Origin: DATAEG01 sp051001975
GTDB lineage: Bacteria > Actinomycetota > Actinomycetes > Mycobacteriales > Jatrophihabitantaceae
Assembly (NCBI GenBank): GCA_051001975.1
Contig: JBPCMU010000062.1
Coordinates: 1 to 14,690, forward strand
DNA length: 14,690 bases
Direction: 5' to 3'
In this document: positions 1-6,955 of the stretch, in pieces
How positions within the stretch are numbered: position 1 is the stretch's first letter
Layout of the letters: every line of letters begins with the position of its first letter
Position numbers and translations under genes: made by a program
The notes under the pieces: model-generated
Told to the model about the DNA's origin: nothing
The model's input: the letters and a program-made list of their open reading frames with translations, nothing else
Databases searched by the model: none

Positions 1-863
1 CGTCCGCAAGCCACCCACACCGCCGACACTCCCCATCACCTCATGGATCAACAAGCCCGACGAGACGGAGGCATCTGCTCAATAAATATGGGTGAATGGT
101 GCCTCATTAAGGTTGACAGACTCCGCAAGGTGCGTTCGCTGACGTCAATGCTTTGCGCCAGTTCTTGTAGCAGCAGCAACTCGGCGAACCGGGCGTCAAG
201 CGTGTCTTGGACGCGGTGAACAATGTCGGACATGTGGTCGCGGTGTCGCAGCATGACACTTTCTTGCGGCGAACTTCCGTTACGGCGATTATGAATGACC
301 ATTGAGCGGCCTATGCGAGCGGCCAAAGATGCGCCATGGTCGACAGCGATCAGGTGTAATGCCAAGTCGATGCCACTTGCGACGCCGGCAGAGGTGGCGA
401 TCCGGTCTTCGACGACATAGAGGACGTCTCGAATCACGCGAACTAATGGAAATTTTCGGGCGAACACATCTTGCAGGTCGTGGTGGGTGGTGGCGCGTCG
501 GCCGTCGAGGAGCTTAGCTTCGGCAAGATCGAATGCTCCGGAACAGACGCTCGCGACGCGACCACCCGCGCCGTGATGGGCGGCGACCAGGTCGATTAGT
601 TCGCTACTCAATCCTGGGCTCGGCGGCCCGTCGCCGACACGCCGTCCAGGGACGATGACGAGGTCATCAGGTTCCAGCAGCGGCCACTCAGTCGTTACTT
701 GCAGCGCCACCCCTTGATGGCTGTCGATCAGGGAGTTGTCACCAACATAGACAAGTCGATACTCCACGCCCATGTCGATCGCGGTCGAGAAGGCTTGCGC
801 CGGGCCGGCAAGGTCTAACAAGTGCACCCCGTCAGGCACCGCAAAGACGACCGTGGTCGTCAC
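1..863 (-). pseudogene. GlxA-family transcriptional regulator (DJ-1/PfpI + AraC HTH), C-terminal HTH frameshifted, continues off left edge
   Basis: The first ~190 residues form a DJ-1/PfpI-like class I amidotransferase domain. Its nucleophile-elbow motif VCSGAFDLAEAKLLDGRRAT includes Cys107, and TSAGVASGID is also typical. The AraC-type HTH begins around residue 205 (RHRDHMSDIVHRVQD, then VSERTLRSLSTL). The frame stops at 48-50, where the second HTH should begin. Another minus-strand frame then runs open to base 1 and reads LLIHEVMGSVGGVGGLRT, which resembles the second AraC recognition helix. About eight residues also seem to be missing at the switch, so a small deletion plus frameshift is likely. 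I chose GTG at 863 because it overlaps the upstream hydrolase stop as GTGA, which suggests translational coupling. An ATG at 893 is possible but less likely. Relatives usually lie beside isochorismatase-like hydrolases and often control them, so regulation of its neighbour is inferred. Family assignment is firm; the broken state is moderately sure. Confidence 0.75.
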
Positions 864-1417
864 ATCCACGAGGCCATCGCGTCCTTGATGCACACCACTT
901 CAGCGAACCGGCCGTGGAGCGCGCTCGCCGTTCGGTCAAGGACCTCTTCGGTAGACAATTTCCCGCTTCCATCCCACCTATCCAGTGGCATCGTGACTGT
1001 TCCGTCGAGCACGAACTTCACTCGATAGCCGAGATCGCTCGCGAGCCGGGCCGTGGTTTCGCAGCACTGCTCTGTCTTGATTCCAGTCACGACGAGATCG
1101 GTCACTCCCTCAGCCGTCAGCAATTGACCTAGATTTGTTGTGGTGAAAGCATTGTGACTCGTCTTGCACAACACCGGTTCGCCGTCGACCGCCGTCAACC
1201 CATCCATGAGCCTGACAAGGCCCAGATCGGGATCGAACACCGTCCCGGTCCCCGGCTCGGTGTGGAGGAGCCAGACGACCTTGCTTCCGGCCGACCGGGC
1301 CAGCTCTACCATCGGACGCAACCGGTCAACAATATCGGGCGCTGAGGCAGTCTCCCAATCGTCCTTGCGCGCACGGAAGGATTCTTGAACATCTATAACG
1401 ATCAACGCGGTTCTCAT
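860..1417 (-). CDS. Isochorismatase-like cysteine hydrolase
   Basis: This is a 185-residue protein of the isochorismatase-like hydrolase superfamily, a normal length for the family. The catalytic triad is visible: Asp9 in the strand motif ALIVIDVQ, Lys85 in CKTSHNAF, and Cys118 in GIKTEQCCETTAR. These enzymes hydrolyse amides, ureas or vinyl ethers through a cysteine nucleophile. The substrate cannot be told from sequence; nicotinamide, carbamoylsarcosine and isochorismate are family substrates. I place the start at ATG 1415-1417 because the family fold begins immediately after it. The frame stays open another 52 codons upstream, but those residues are low-complexity and do not resemble the family. 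No strong Shine-Dalgarno sequence is visible. The stop overlaps the GlxA-type regulator start by 4 nt (GTGA), so the two are probably one transcript with the hydrolase first. The protein is soluble, with no signal peptide. Confidence 0.88.
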   Translation of the reverse strand: MRTALIVIDVQESFRARKDDWETASAPDIVDRLRPMVELARSAGSKVVWLLHTEPGTGTVFDPDLGLVRLMDGLTAVDGEPVLCKTSHNAFTTTNLGQLLTAEGVTDLVVTGIKTEQCCETTARLASDLGYRVKFVLDGTVTMPLDRWDGSGKLSTEEVLDRTASALHGRFAEVVCIKDAMASWM

Positions 1418-1529
1418 CCCATTAGTGTCATCGACGCGGCCTTCCGAAGCCAGGTCCCGATCGGTCGGGAACCGGAACGATCCGGTCACCTGGGCCCGCA
1501 AGCGCCCCCACGGTTCATCGAGGGTTGAG

Positions 1530-1780
1530 CGATCACCTCGCGCCGGCCCGGCGGGGGAGAGCTCGGGGTGCACCCAGGACGTGACTGGTTCACCGTGCGG
1601 TCAGGGACAGCACGGCTCCAGCTCGGCGAACGCATCATCCTGGTCGAGACCGGGCAGGCGGCCGAGTTCTCCACCATGGTTCCGCACGCTATCGGCGCCC
1701 ATGACGGGCCGGTCGAGATCCTGACGATCCTCGACCACGACCGCGAACGAGCGCACCTTCATCCACCCGCGAACGCATAG
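1530..1780 (+). pseudogene. Orphan cupin C-terminal fragment, probably the remnant of an XRE-cupin regulator
   Basis: From GTG 1568 the frame encodes 70 residues. Coding-like sequence actually begins a little upstream, just after an in-frame stop near 1530 (GGGELGVHPGRDWF). The pattern is HPGRDWFTVRSGTARLQLGE, then AAEFSTMVPHAIGAHDGPVE and a closing ERAHLHP. That matches the C-terminal cupin barrel of XRE-type HTH-cupin regulators: the usual E/H-G-x-[DE]-W-x-x-V-L-S-G entry strand, a turn containing AEF-x-T, and a PH motif. The HTH half that such proteins carry at the N-terminus (~70-100 residues) is absent, and none of the three plus-strand frames upstream to 1418 resembles it. I therefore read it as a truncated remnant. 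A free-standing single-domain cupin is the alternative, but it would lack its first strands. No convincing ribosome binding site lies before the GTG. Confidence 0.6.
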
Positions 1781-1860
1781 TCGCGGGACCGTTTCTGCCG
1801 GCGTGTCAGCGGCAACTGGCTGCATTCCGCGAGGAGTGTCAGGAGTGCGAGGGACCTACG

Positions 1861-1874
1861 GGGCAGTGCTGCCC
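1861..1874 (-). terminator. Short GC hairpin after the alpha/beta hydrolase gene
   Basis: A self-complementary stretch GGGCAGTGCTGCCC lies 8 bases beyond the hydrolase stop codon, reading the minus strand. It can fold as a five-pair stem with a four-base loop. No U-tract follows, so intrinsic termination is only a possibility. This is common for actinobacterial hairpin terminators. Confidence 0.3.
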
Positions 1875-1882
1875 GCCCGGCC

Positions 1883-2605
1883 TCAGTTCAGGCGCCGGGC
1901 GACGAACCGGTTCCCTTCCTCCACCTCGAACCACGGGGTGCCGGCGTGCCCGCCCAGATTTGCGTGCAGCGTCTTCTCCTTGGTGCCGAAGGCGTCGAAC
2001 AGATCCAGGGCCAGCTTCCGGTCGTTCCCTTCGTCGTCCCACTGCATCAGGAACTGCAGCGGAATGGTGACCTGCCGGGCCTCCTCGCGCTGGGCGCGGG
2101 GCGCGAAACCCCCGGCGAAGAGACCGGCGGCCGAGATGCGCGGTTCTACCACCGCCAGCCGAATTCCGACGGCGGTCATCCCCGAGTACCCGACTGGGCC
2201 GCCGATCTCGGGCAGCGAAAGGAGCGCGTCCAGAGTGCTTCGCCATTCCGGGACCGCCTGTTCGACCAGCGAGACGATGAACGACTCGAAGATCTCGTCG
2301 ACCGGCTCGCCGGCCAACATCGCCCGGCGGAGGCCGACGCGGGCCTGCTCGTCGACGGTGGAACGGGGCCGGTCGCCGTGCCCGGGGTGGTCGATGGCGG
2401 CCACCGCGAAGCCGTATTCCGCTGCGAAATGCCGGGCCCGGGCCACCAGCCGCGATTCCCGCTTGTGCAAGCCCTCGTTGTGCCCGCTCAGAATCAGCGG
2501 GGCAGGTGCGGACCCGGACGTCCACAGGACGCCGGGGATCTCGCCGAGGGTGAATTCGCGCTCGAGGACGCCGTCGTCGAGGCGCTGTTCAGAAGTGAAT
2601 CGCAT
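1883..2605 (-). CDS. Alpha/beta hydrolase (dienelactone hydrolase-like serine hydrolase)
   Basis: The protein has 240 residues with the full alpha/beta-hydrolase layout. An oxyanion-hole strand LILSGHNEG lies near residues 37-45, followed by the strand-turn AAIDHPGHGDRP at 70-80. The nucleophile elbow is GYSGM with Ser141. The acid is probably Asp190 or Asp191 in QWDDEGND, and the catalytic His is His220 in LGGHAGTPWFE. The N-terminus has no signal peptide, so a cytoplasmic esterase or hydrolase of unknown substrate is likely. Similar proteins are usually annotated dienelactone hydrolase or alpha/beta hydrolase; I see nothing that fixes the substrate. The ATG at 2603-2605 is the natural start. 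It is divergent from hrpB with only 40 bp between the two start codons, so their promoters must be close together or overlap. A small hairpin follows the stop. Confidence 0.85.
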   Translation of the reverse strand: MRFTSEQRLDDGVLEREFTLGEIPGVLWTSGSAPAPLILSGHNEGLHKRESRLVARARHFAAEYGFAVAAIDHPGHGDRPRSTVDEQARVGLRRAMLAGEPVDEIFESFIVSLVEQAVPEWRSTLDALLSLPEIGGPVGYSGMTAVGIRLAVVEPRISAAGLFAGGFAPRAQREEARQVTIPLQFLMQWDDEGNDRKLALDLFDAFGTKEKTLHANLGGHAGTPWFEVEEGNRFVARRLN

Positions 2606-2633
2606 GGTCGCTCTAAAGTCCCGGCTTGGCGGC

Positions 2634-2639
2634 TAGCGT
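2634..2639 (+). promoter_or_regulatory. -10 element TAGCGT for hrpB, leaderless-type spacing
   Basis: TAGCGT fits the actinobacterial TANNNT -10 consensus. It ends six bases before the GTG of hrpB, so transcription would begin at or next to the start codon and give a leaderless mRNA. No Shine-Dalgarno sequence precedes this GTG, which agrees with that reading. The -35 region cannot be identified by eye. Confidence 0.5.
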
Positions 2640-2645
2640 CGGGGT

Positions 2646-5135
2646 GTGTCGTTGCTGCCGCCGCCGGACGTGCCGGGTGCAGGTCTTCCGGTCCGGGCGG
2701 TGCTGCCGGAGACGATCGCCGCGATCGGACGCACCGGCAAAGCGGTGCTCGTGTCCCCGCCCGGGTCCGGCAAGACCTCGCTGCTGCCGCTCGCGCTGGC
2801 TGACGTCCTGGATGGCCGGATCGTGGTCTCTGAACCGAGGCGGATCGCGACCCGCGCCGCGGCCGGGCGGCTGGCCGAACTGCTTGGTGAGCGGCCGGGC
2901 GAGCGGATCGGCTACGCGATGCGGGGCGAGCGAGTCGGTGGTGCGCAGATGCGGATCGAGGTGGTGACGACCGGCCTGCTCGTGCGCCGTATGCAGCGTG
3001 ATCCCGAACTGCCTGGTGTCGCCGCAGTCGTGATCGACGAGTGTCACGAACGGCATCTGGACGCCGACCTGTTGCTGGCCTTCTGCGTCGACGTCCGCGA
3101 GACGCTGCGTTCGGATCTCGTGCTGGTGGCGACTTCGGCGACACCAGACACGGTTGCACTCACTCGCGCACTCGCAGCGCCGGTCGTCACCGCGACCTCT
3201 GCGACGTACCCGATTGACGTCATCTGGGCTCCGCCGTCTCGTCCGCTTCCGCTGTTGCCCGGCTCGCGCGTCGACCCGCGACTGCTTGCGCACGTCGCGG
3301 ACGTCACCCGGCGGGCGCTGGCCGAGGGCGACGGCGATGTGCTGGTCTTCCTGCCTGGCGAGCGGGAGATCGACATCGTGGCCCGGGCGTTGCAGGGCGC
3401 GGCTGCCGACGTGCGGCCGCTGTTCGGGCGTCAGTCGCGGGCCGAGCAGGATCTCGCCCTCACCCCCGGGCCGCGGCGCCGGATCGTCGTCACGACCTCG
3501 GTAGCCGAGAGCTCGTTGACCGTCCCCGGCGTGCGAGCCGTGGTCGACGCCGGGCTGGCCCGCGAACCGCGCACCGACCAGTCGCGCGGACTCGGTGCGC
3601 TGATCACCACGCGGGTATCGAGGGCCTCTGCCGATCAGCGCGGCGGCCGTGCCGGCCGCGAGGCAGCGGGCCGCGTCTACCGCTGCTGGTCTGCCGAGCA
3701 GCACCTTCACCTTGTCGCGCATGCGCTGCCGGAGATCGCCACGGCCGACCTGGCCGGCTTCGCGCTCACGACAGCCGCGTGGGGCGCACCGGGTGGCAAG
3801 GATCTGGCACTGCTCGACCAGCCACCGGAGGCTGCCCTCGACGCCGCGACTGCGCTGCTGCATCGTCTCGACGCGACCGACGCCAACGGCCGCATCACCG
3901 CTCGTGGCCATCGGATGGCCGCTGTGGGCGTGCACCCGCGCCTCGCCCGCGCCGTCCTCGACGGAGCGGACCTCGTCGGCGCCGACCGAGCGAGAGAGGT
4001 GGCGGCGCTGCTGTCCGACTCTCTCACCGGTCGCGGCGACGACCTTGCCGCGCGTTATCGCAATCTTCGCGACGGCGTTGATGCCAGCGACCGAGACGCT
4101 GTGCGCCGCTGGCGGCAGGAGACGCGCCGACTGGGCAGCGGCGGCCCGGCCCGCACCGCGATGCCCGACGACCTCGCGGTCGGCACCGTCGTCGGTCTCG
4201 CCTACCCCGATCGCATCGCGCGAGCCCGCGGCGCGGACCTGGCCAGCTACCTGATGACCGGCGGCACCGGTGCACAGCTCGCGGAGTCCTCACCGTTACG
4301 GCGCACTCAGTGGCTCGCGATCGCCGTGGCCGACCGACAGCCCGGCCGCGCCGACGCCCGGGTGCGTGCCGCGGCGCCGATCGACGAACCGACGGCGCGC
4401 GCCGTGGCCGCCTACCTGCTCACCACATCGGATGAGATCGAATGGACCGACGGCACTTTCGTCGCGCGACGGGTGGAACGCCTCGGTGCGATCGAGCTCT
4501 CGGCCACTCCGCTGCGCAGCCCCGATCCATTGCGTGTGCAAGCCGCCGTCCACGAGGGGCTGCGCGAGCAGGGCCTCGACACCCTGGCGTGGACCGACAC
4601 CGCTCGCGGCCTGCGCGCCCGGCTTGGCTTCCTGCATGCGGTGCTCGGCGATCCGTGGCCCGACGTCGAGGACGCTGCGCTGCTCGAGCGTCTACCCGAG
4701 TGGCTCGACACCAGCGCAGTGCGGCGCAACGCCGACCTGCGCCGCATCGACGTGCATGCCGCGTTACGCCGGTTGCTGCCTTGGCCGGCGTCGACCCGGT
4801 TGGACGAGCTGGCACCGGAACGGCTGCACGTACCCTCCGGATCCCGCGTTCGCGTCACCTACGACGGAGCCGAATCGCCCGTCGTGTCGGTGAAACTGCA
4901 GGAGATGTTCGGGTGGACGCAGACACCGATGCTCGCCGACGGTCGCGTTCCCGTGGTGCTGCATCTGCTTTCTCCGGGCCGCCGCCCGGTCGCCATCACC
5001 GCAGACCTGACCTCCTTCTGGCGGCAGGGCTATCCGCAGGTGCGCGCCGACCTACGAGCCCGATACCCCAAACACCCTTGGCCCGAGGACCCGTTCAGCG
5101 CCGAGCCGACCGCAGGCACCAAGCCTCGCAGATGA
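2646..5135 (+). CDS. hrpB: ATP-dependent helicase HrpB (DEAH-like superfamily 2)
   Basis: This 829-residue protein has the normal length and motif order of bacterial HrpB, a DExH-box helicase of unsettled cellular role. Motif I (Walker A) is PPGSGKT at 38-44 and motif Ia is SEPRRIATR at 62-70. Motif II is DECHER at 131-136, a DExH variant, and motif III is SAT at 164-166. Motif V is TTSVAESSLTVPGV at 283-296 and motif VI is QRGGRAGR at 331-338. The C-terminal third is the HrpB-specific region and closes with the characteristic YPKHPWPEDP near the end. The start is a GTG with no Shine-Dalgarno sequence but a close upstream TANNNT, suggesting leaderless translation. The gene converges on the ECF42 sigma gene, about 100 bp away. 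Reading frame and key residues are intact. RNA helicase activity is inferred from the family. Confidence 0.95.
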   Translation: MSLLPPPDVPGAGLPVRAVLPETIAAIGRTGKAVLVSPPGSGKTSLLPLALADVLDGRIVVSEPRRIATRAAAGRLAELLGERPGERIGYAMRGERVGGAQMRIEVVTTGLLVRRMQRDPELPGVAAVVIDECHERHLDADLLLAFCVDVRETLRSDLVLVATSATPDTVALTRALAAPVVTATSATYPIDVIWAPPSRPLPLLPGSRVDPRLLAHVADVTRRALAEGDGDVLVFLPGEREIDIVARALQGAAADVRPLFGRQSRAEQDLALTPGPRRRIVVTTSVAESSLTVPGVRAVVDAGLAREPRTDQSRGLGALITTRVSRASADQRGGRAGREAAGRVYRCWSAEQHLHLVAHALPEIATADLAGFALTTAAWGAPGGKDLALLDQPPEAALDAATALLHRLDATDANGRITARGHRMAAVGVHPRLARAVLDGADLVGADRAREVAALLSDSLTGRGDDLAARYRNLRDGVDASDRDAVRRWRQETRRLGSGGPARTAMPDDLAVGTVVGLAYPDRIARARGADLASYLMTGGTGAQLAESSPLRRTQWLAIAVADRQPGRADARVRAAAPIDEPTARAVAAYLLTTSDEIEWTDGTFVARRVERLGAIELSATPLRSPDPLRVQAAVHEGLREQGLDTLAWTDTARGLRARLGFLHAVLGDPWPDVEDAALLERLPEWLDTSAVRRNADLRRIDVHAALRRLLPWPASTRLDELAPERLHVPSGSRVRVTYDGAESPVVSVKLQEMFGWTQTPMLADGRVPVVLHLLSPGRRPVAITADLTSFWRQGYPQVRADLRARYPKHPWPEDPFSAEPTAGTKPRR

Positions 5136-5208
5136 CTCCGGACACCGGCCAACCACGCTAGATCGCCGCAGACAGACCGATCTGCCCGTAACTTGGTCGT
5201 CTCTGGCT

Positions 5209-5237
5209 ACCCGACGCAGGTGTGAGCCTGCCTGGGT
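5209..5237. terminator. Hairpin between convergent hrpB and the ECF42 sigma gene
   Basis: GCAGG at 5216-5220 pairs with CCTGC at 5227-5231 across a six-base loop. An outer ACCC/GGGT pairing (5209-5212 with 5234-5237) extends it through a small internal loop. It sits against the sigma stop codon and about 75 bp after the hrpB stop, so it could serve both genes. No poly-U stretch is present on either strand. Confidence 0.35.
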
Positions 5238-6472
5238 CACGTGTTGTGCCGCTGATTGCCAGCCGCGAGTGCTTCGAGGTAGCGCCGTTCGGCGAGGTTG
5301 AGCGTCGCTCGGGCGGCAAGTGCATATTGGGCGTGGGCCTCGTCGGGCTGCCCTGCGAGGTCGAACAGATGGCCCCGTACCGCGGCGATCCGGTAGTGGT
5401 CGCCCAGAGATTGTGCGGCGAGGTCCAACGCCTGCAGGCCCGCGTCCGGTCCGCGCACCATGGCTAGAGCCACGATGCGGTTGAGGCTGACCATCGGGCC
5501 AGGCGTCAGCGTGACCAGGATGTTGTAGAGGCCGAGGATCTGCGGCCAGTCGACCTCGGCGGCGGTCGGCGCCTCGTCGTGGATGGCGGCGATGGCCGCC
5601 TGGATCTGATACGTCCCGATCGTTGAGGTGGGTAACGTGGCGCTGAGCAGCGCGGTCCCCTCCGCGATCGCCGCCCGGTCCCAGAGGCCGCGATCTTGTT
5701 CGGCCAAGGGGACGAGGGCGCCCGCGGCGGTGGTGCGAGCCGAGCGTCGTGCGTCGGTGAGCAGCATGAGGGCGAGCAGGCCGGCCACCTCGCCTTCGTC
5801 GGGCAGTTCGGCCCGCAACTGACGAATCAGCCGGATCGCCTCCGTGCTGAGCTCGACGCGATGCAGCTGGGCGCCGGAGCTTGCGGTGTATCCCTCATTG
5901 AATACCAGGTAGAGCACGTGCAGGACGGCGGCCAGCCGCGTCGGCCGTTCGGCGTCGTCAGGCATGACGAACCGTGCTCCGCTGTCGCGGATCCGCGTCT
6001 TCGCGCGACTGATGCGTTGTGCGACGGTCGACTGCGGCACGAGTAGCGCGCGAGCGATCTCAGCGGTGGTCAGTCCTCCGACCGCCCGCAAAGTGAGTGC
6101 CACCTGGGAGACCGGTGTCAGCGCTGGATGGCAACACAGGAACAGCAGTGGCAGCGAATCGTCTCGAGCGCTGGGAGCGATTGCGTCGGCGGCCATGGCT
6201 GCGCCCGTCGACATGTCCTCTCGACGCCGGCGAGCCGTGTCGTTGCGCAACGCCTCGATCCTCCGCCGTGACGCTGCGACGACTAGCCAACCCTTCGGGT
6301 TGTCCGGGACGCCTTCGATCGGCCACTGCCTCGACGCCGACAGCAGCGCCTCCTGCACGGCGTCCTCGCACACCTCGAACCCCTGATGCCGACTGGCAAT
6401 CGTGGCAAGCACGGCAGGCGCCAGCGCGCGCAGCAATTCCTCGATCGGTCGGTCAGGTCGGGCCTGGGTCAC
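5237..6472 (-). CDS. ECF42-group RNA polymerase sigma factor with DUF6596/TPR-like C-terminal extension
   Basis: The protein has 411 residues, far longer than a minimal ECF sigma factor and right for ECF42. Region 2 lies at about 10-75 (EDAVQEALLSASRQWP, then NPKGWLVVAASRRRIEALR). Region 4 is near 110-160 (LTTAEIARALLVPQSTVAQRI). The extension begins with LHVLYLVFNEGY at ~184-195 (DUF6596) and continues as helical TPR-like repeats ending LNLAERRYLEA. I chose GTG 6470-6472: it overlaps the stop of the upstream DGPF gene by 4 nt (GTGA), giving coupled translation, and the family N-terminus starts there. The frame is open much further upstream, but that part is the shadow of the DGPF gene. ECF42 factors lack a dedicated anti-sigma factor and are genomically tied to DGPF proteins, exactly the arrangement here. 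The C-terminal extension is thought to control activity. Autoregulation is suggested by the promoter at 6883-6910. Confidence 0.93.
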   Translation of the reverse strand: MTQARPDRPIEELLRALAPAVLATIASRHQGFEVCEDAVQEALLSASRQWPIEGVPDNPKGWLVVAASRRRIEALRNDTARRRREDMSTGAAMAADAIAPSARDDSLPLLFLCCHPALTPVSQVALTLRAVGGLTTAEIARALLVPQSTVAQRISRAKTRIRDSGARFVMPDDAERPTRLAAVLHVLYLVFNEGYTASSGAQLHRVELSTEAIRLIRQLRAELPDEGEVAGLLALMLLTDARRSARTTAAGALVPLAEQDRGLWDRAAIAEGTALLSATLPTSTIGTYQIQAAIAAIHDEAPTAAEVDWPQILGLYNILVTLTPGPMVSLNRIVALAMVRGPDAGLQALDLAAQSLGDHYRIAAVRGHLFDLAGQPDEAHAQYALAARATLNLAERRYLEALAAGNQRHNT

Positions 6473-6840
6473 CAGTCGAGCACGCTGCGGTCGAAGACCG
6501 GCCGCACCTGAACGTGGTTGAAAGTTGCGTCCGGAACCCGCGCCGCAATGCCAATGGCTTCGTCCATGTCGGCGCAGTCCACGAGGTAGAACCCCGCCAG
6601 GTGCTCCTTCACTTCGGCGAACGGACCGTCGGTCGCGGTGATCAGGCCGTCGCGGACGGTGACCTGCTTGGCCGTCTCGACCGACGCCAACCCCTCCGAG
6701 GCCACCAGGTGCCCTGAGTCGAGCAGCGCGTCGGTCAGGGCGAAATGTTCGCGACCGAACCGCTCCTTCTCCAAGTCGGTCAACGTCTCCCAATGTGCGA
6801 GCGAGGTCGGATTGCTCTGCACCATGATCAAGTATTTCAC
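6469..6840 (-). CDS. DGPF/YCII-family protein partnered with the ECF42 sigma factor
   Basis: This 123-residue protein is a YCII-related, ferredoxin-fold dimeric alpha-beta barrel protein. The N-terminus is VKYLIMVQSNP, and the motif that names the family, DGPF, is at residues 71-74, followed by AEVKEHLAGFYLVD. A middle stretch, GLASVETAKQVTVRDG, is also typical. Its biochemical function is unknown; these proteins are conserved partners of ECF42 sigma factors and may act in their signalling. The start is GTG 6838-6840, preceded by GGAGG with 8-base spacing. An upstream in-frame TTG at 6855 would place that ribosome binding site inside the coding sequence and is rejected. The gene is first in its operon and its stop overlaps the sigma start by four bases. 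It is probably transcribed from the TGTCGA element upstream. Confidence 0.92.
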   Translation of the reverse strand: MKYLIMVQSNPTSLAHWETLTDLEKERFGREHFALTDALLDSGHLVASEGLASVETAKQVTVRDGLITATDGPFAEVKEHLAGFYLVDCADMDEAIGIAARVPDATFNHVQVRPVFDRSVLDW

Positions 6841-6848
6841 TGCTCTGT

Positions 6849-6853
6849 CCTCC
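6849..6853 (-). promoter_or_regulatory. Ribosome binding site GGAGG that fixes the DGPF start
   Basis: GGAGG on the minus strand is separated by eight bases from GTG 6838-6840. This is the strongest Shine-Dalgarno match in the region and decides between that GTG and an upstream in-frame TTG. Confidence 0.8.
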
Positions 6854-6882
6854 AAGGGTCGAAAAACATCGTCGCACTGTGA

Positions 6883-6910
6883 TGTCGAGACTGGCTGCTT
6901 GGCTTCGACA
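6883..6910. promoter_or_regulatory. Symmetric TGTCGA-N16-TCGACA element: probable bidirectional ECF42 promoter
   Basis: The 115-bp space between the divergent DGPF and NTF2-like genes holds a perfect inverted repeat of TGTCGA. On each strand TGTCGA is followed, after 17 bases, by CGAC. As I recall it, the published ECF42 promoter consensus is TGTCGA at -35 and CG(A/T)C at -10, so each strand carries a complete match. The -10 of each promoter lies within the -35 of the other. Predicted transcripts would have untranslated leaders of about 37 and 40 nt to the two GTG starts. TGTCGA alone is not rare in this GC-rich window. The paired arrangement at the right spacing and place is what makes the call. 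Recognition by the local sigma factor is inference. Confidence 0.65.
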
Positions 6911-6955
6911 TAGGGATGAGGACGCCAATCGAGGCGTCCAGCGATGGAGGACGAC

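Noticed and set aside
1418..1573. A 52-residue N-terminal extension of the cysteine hydrolase
   Set aside because: The segment is Arg/Pro/Gly-rich without family similarity. The hydrolase fold begins at MRTALIVIDVQ.
2613..3935. Long antisense open frame (440 codons) across hrpB
   Set aside because: It is a shadow frame typical of GC-rich coding DNA. Its translation is Arg/Gly/Asp-rich and low in complexity, while hrpB on the other strand shows every helicase motif.
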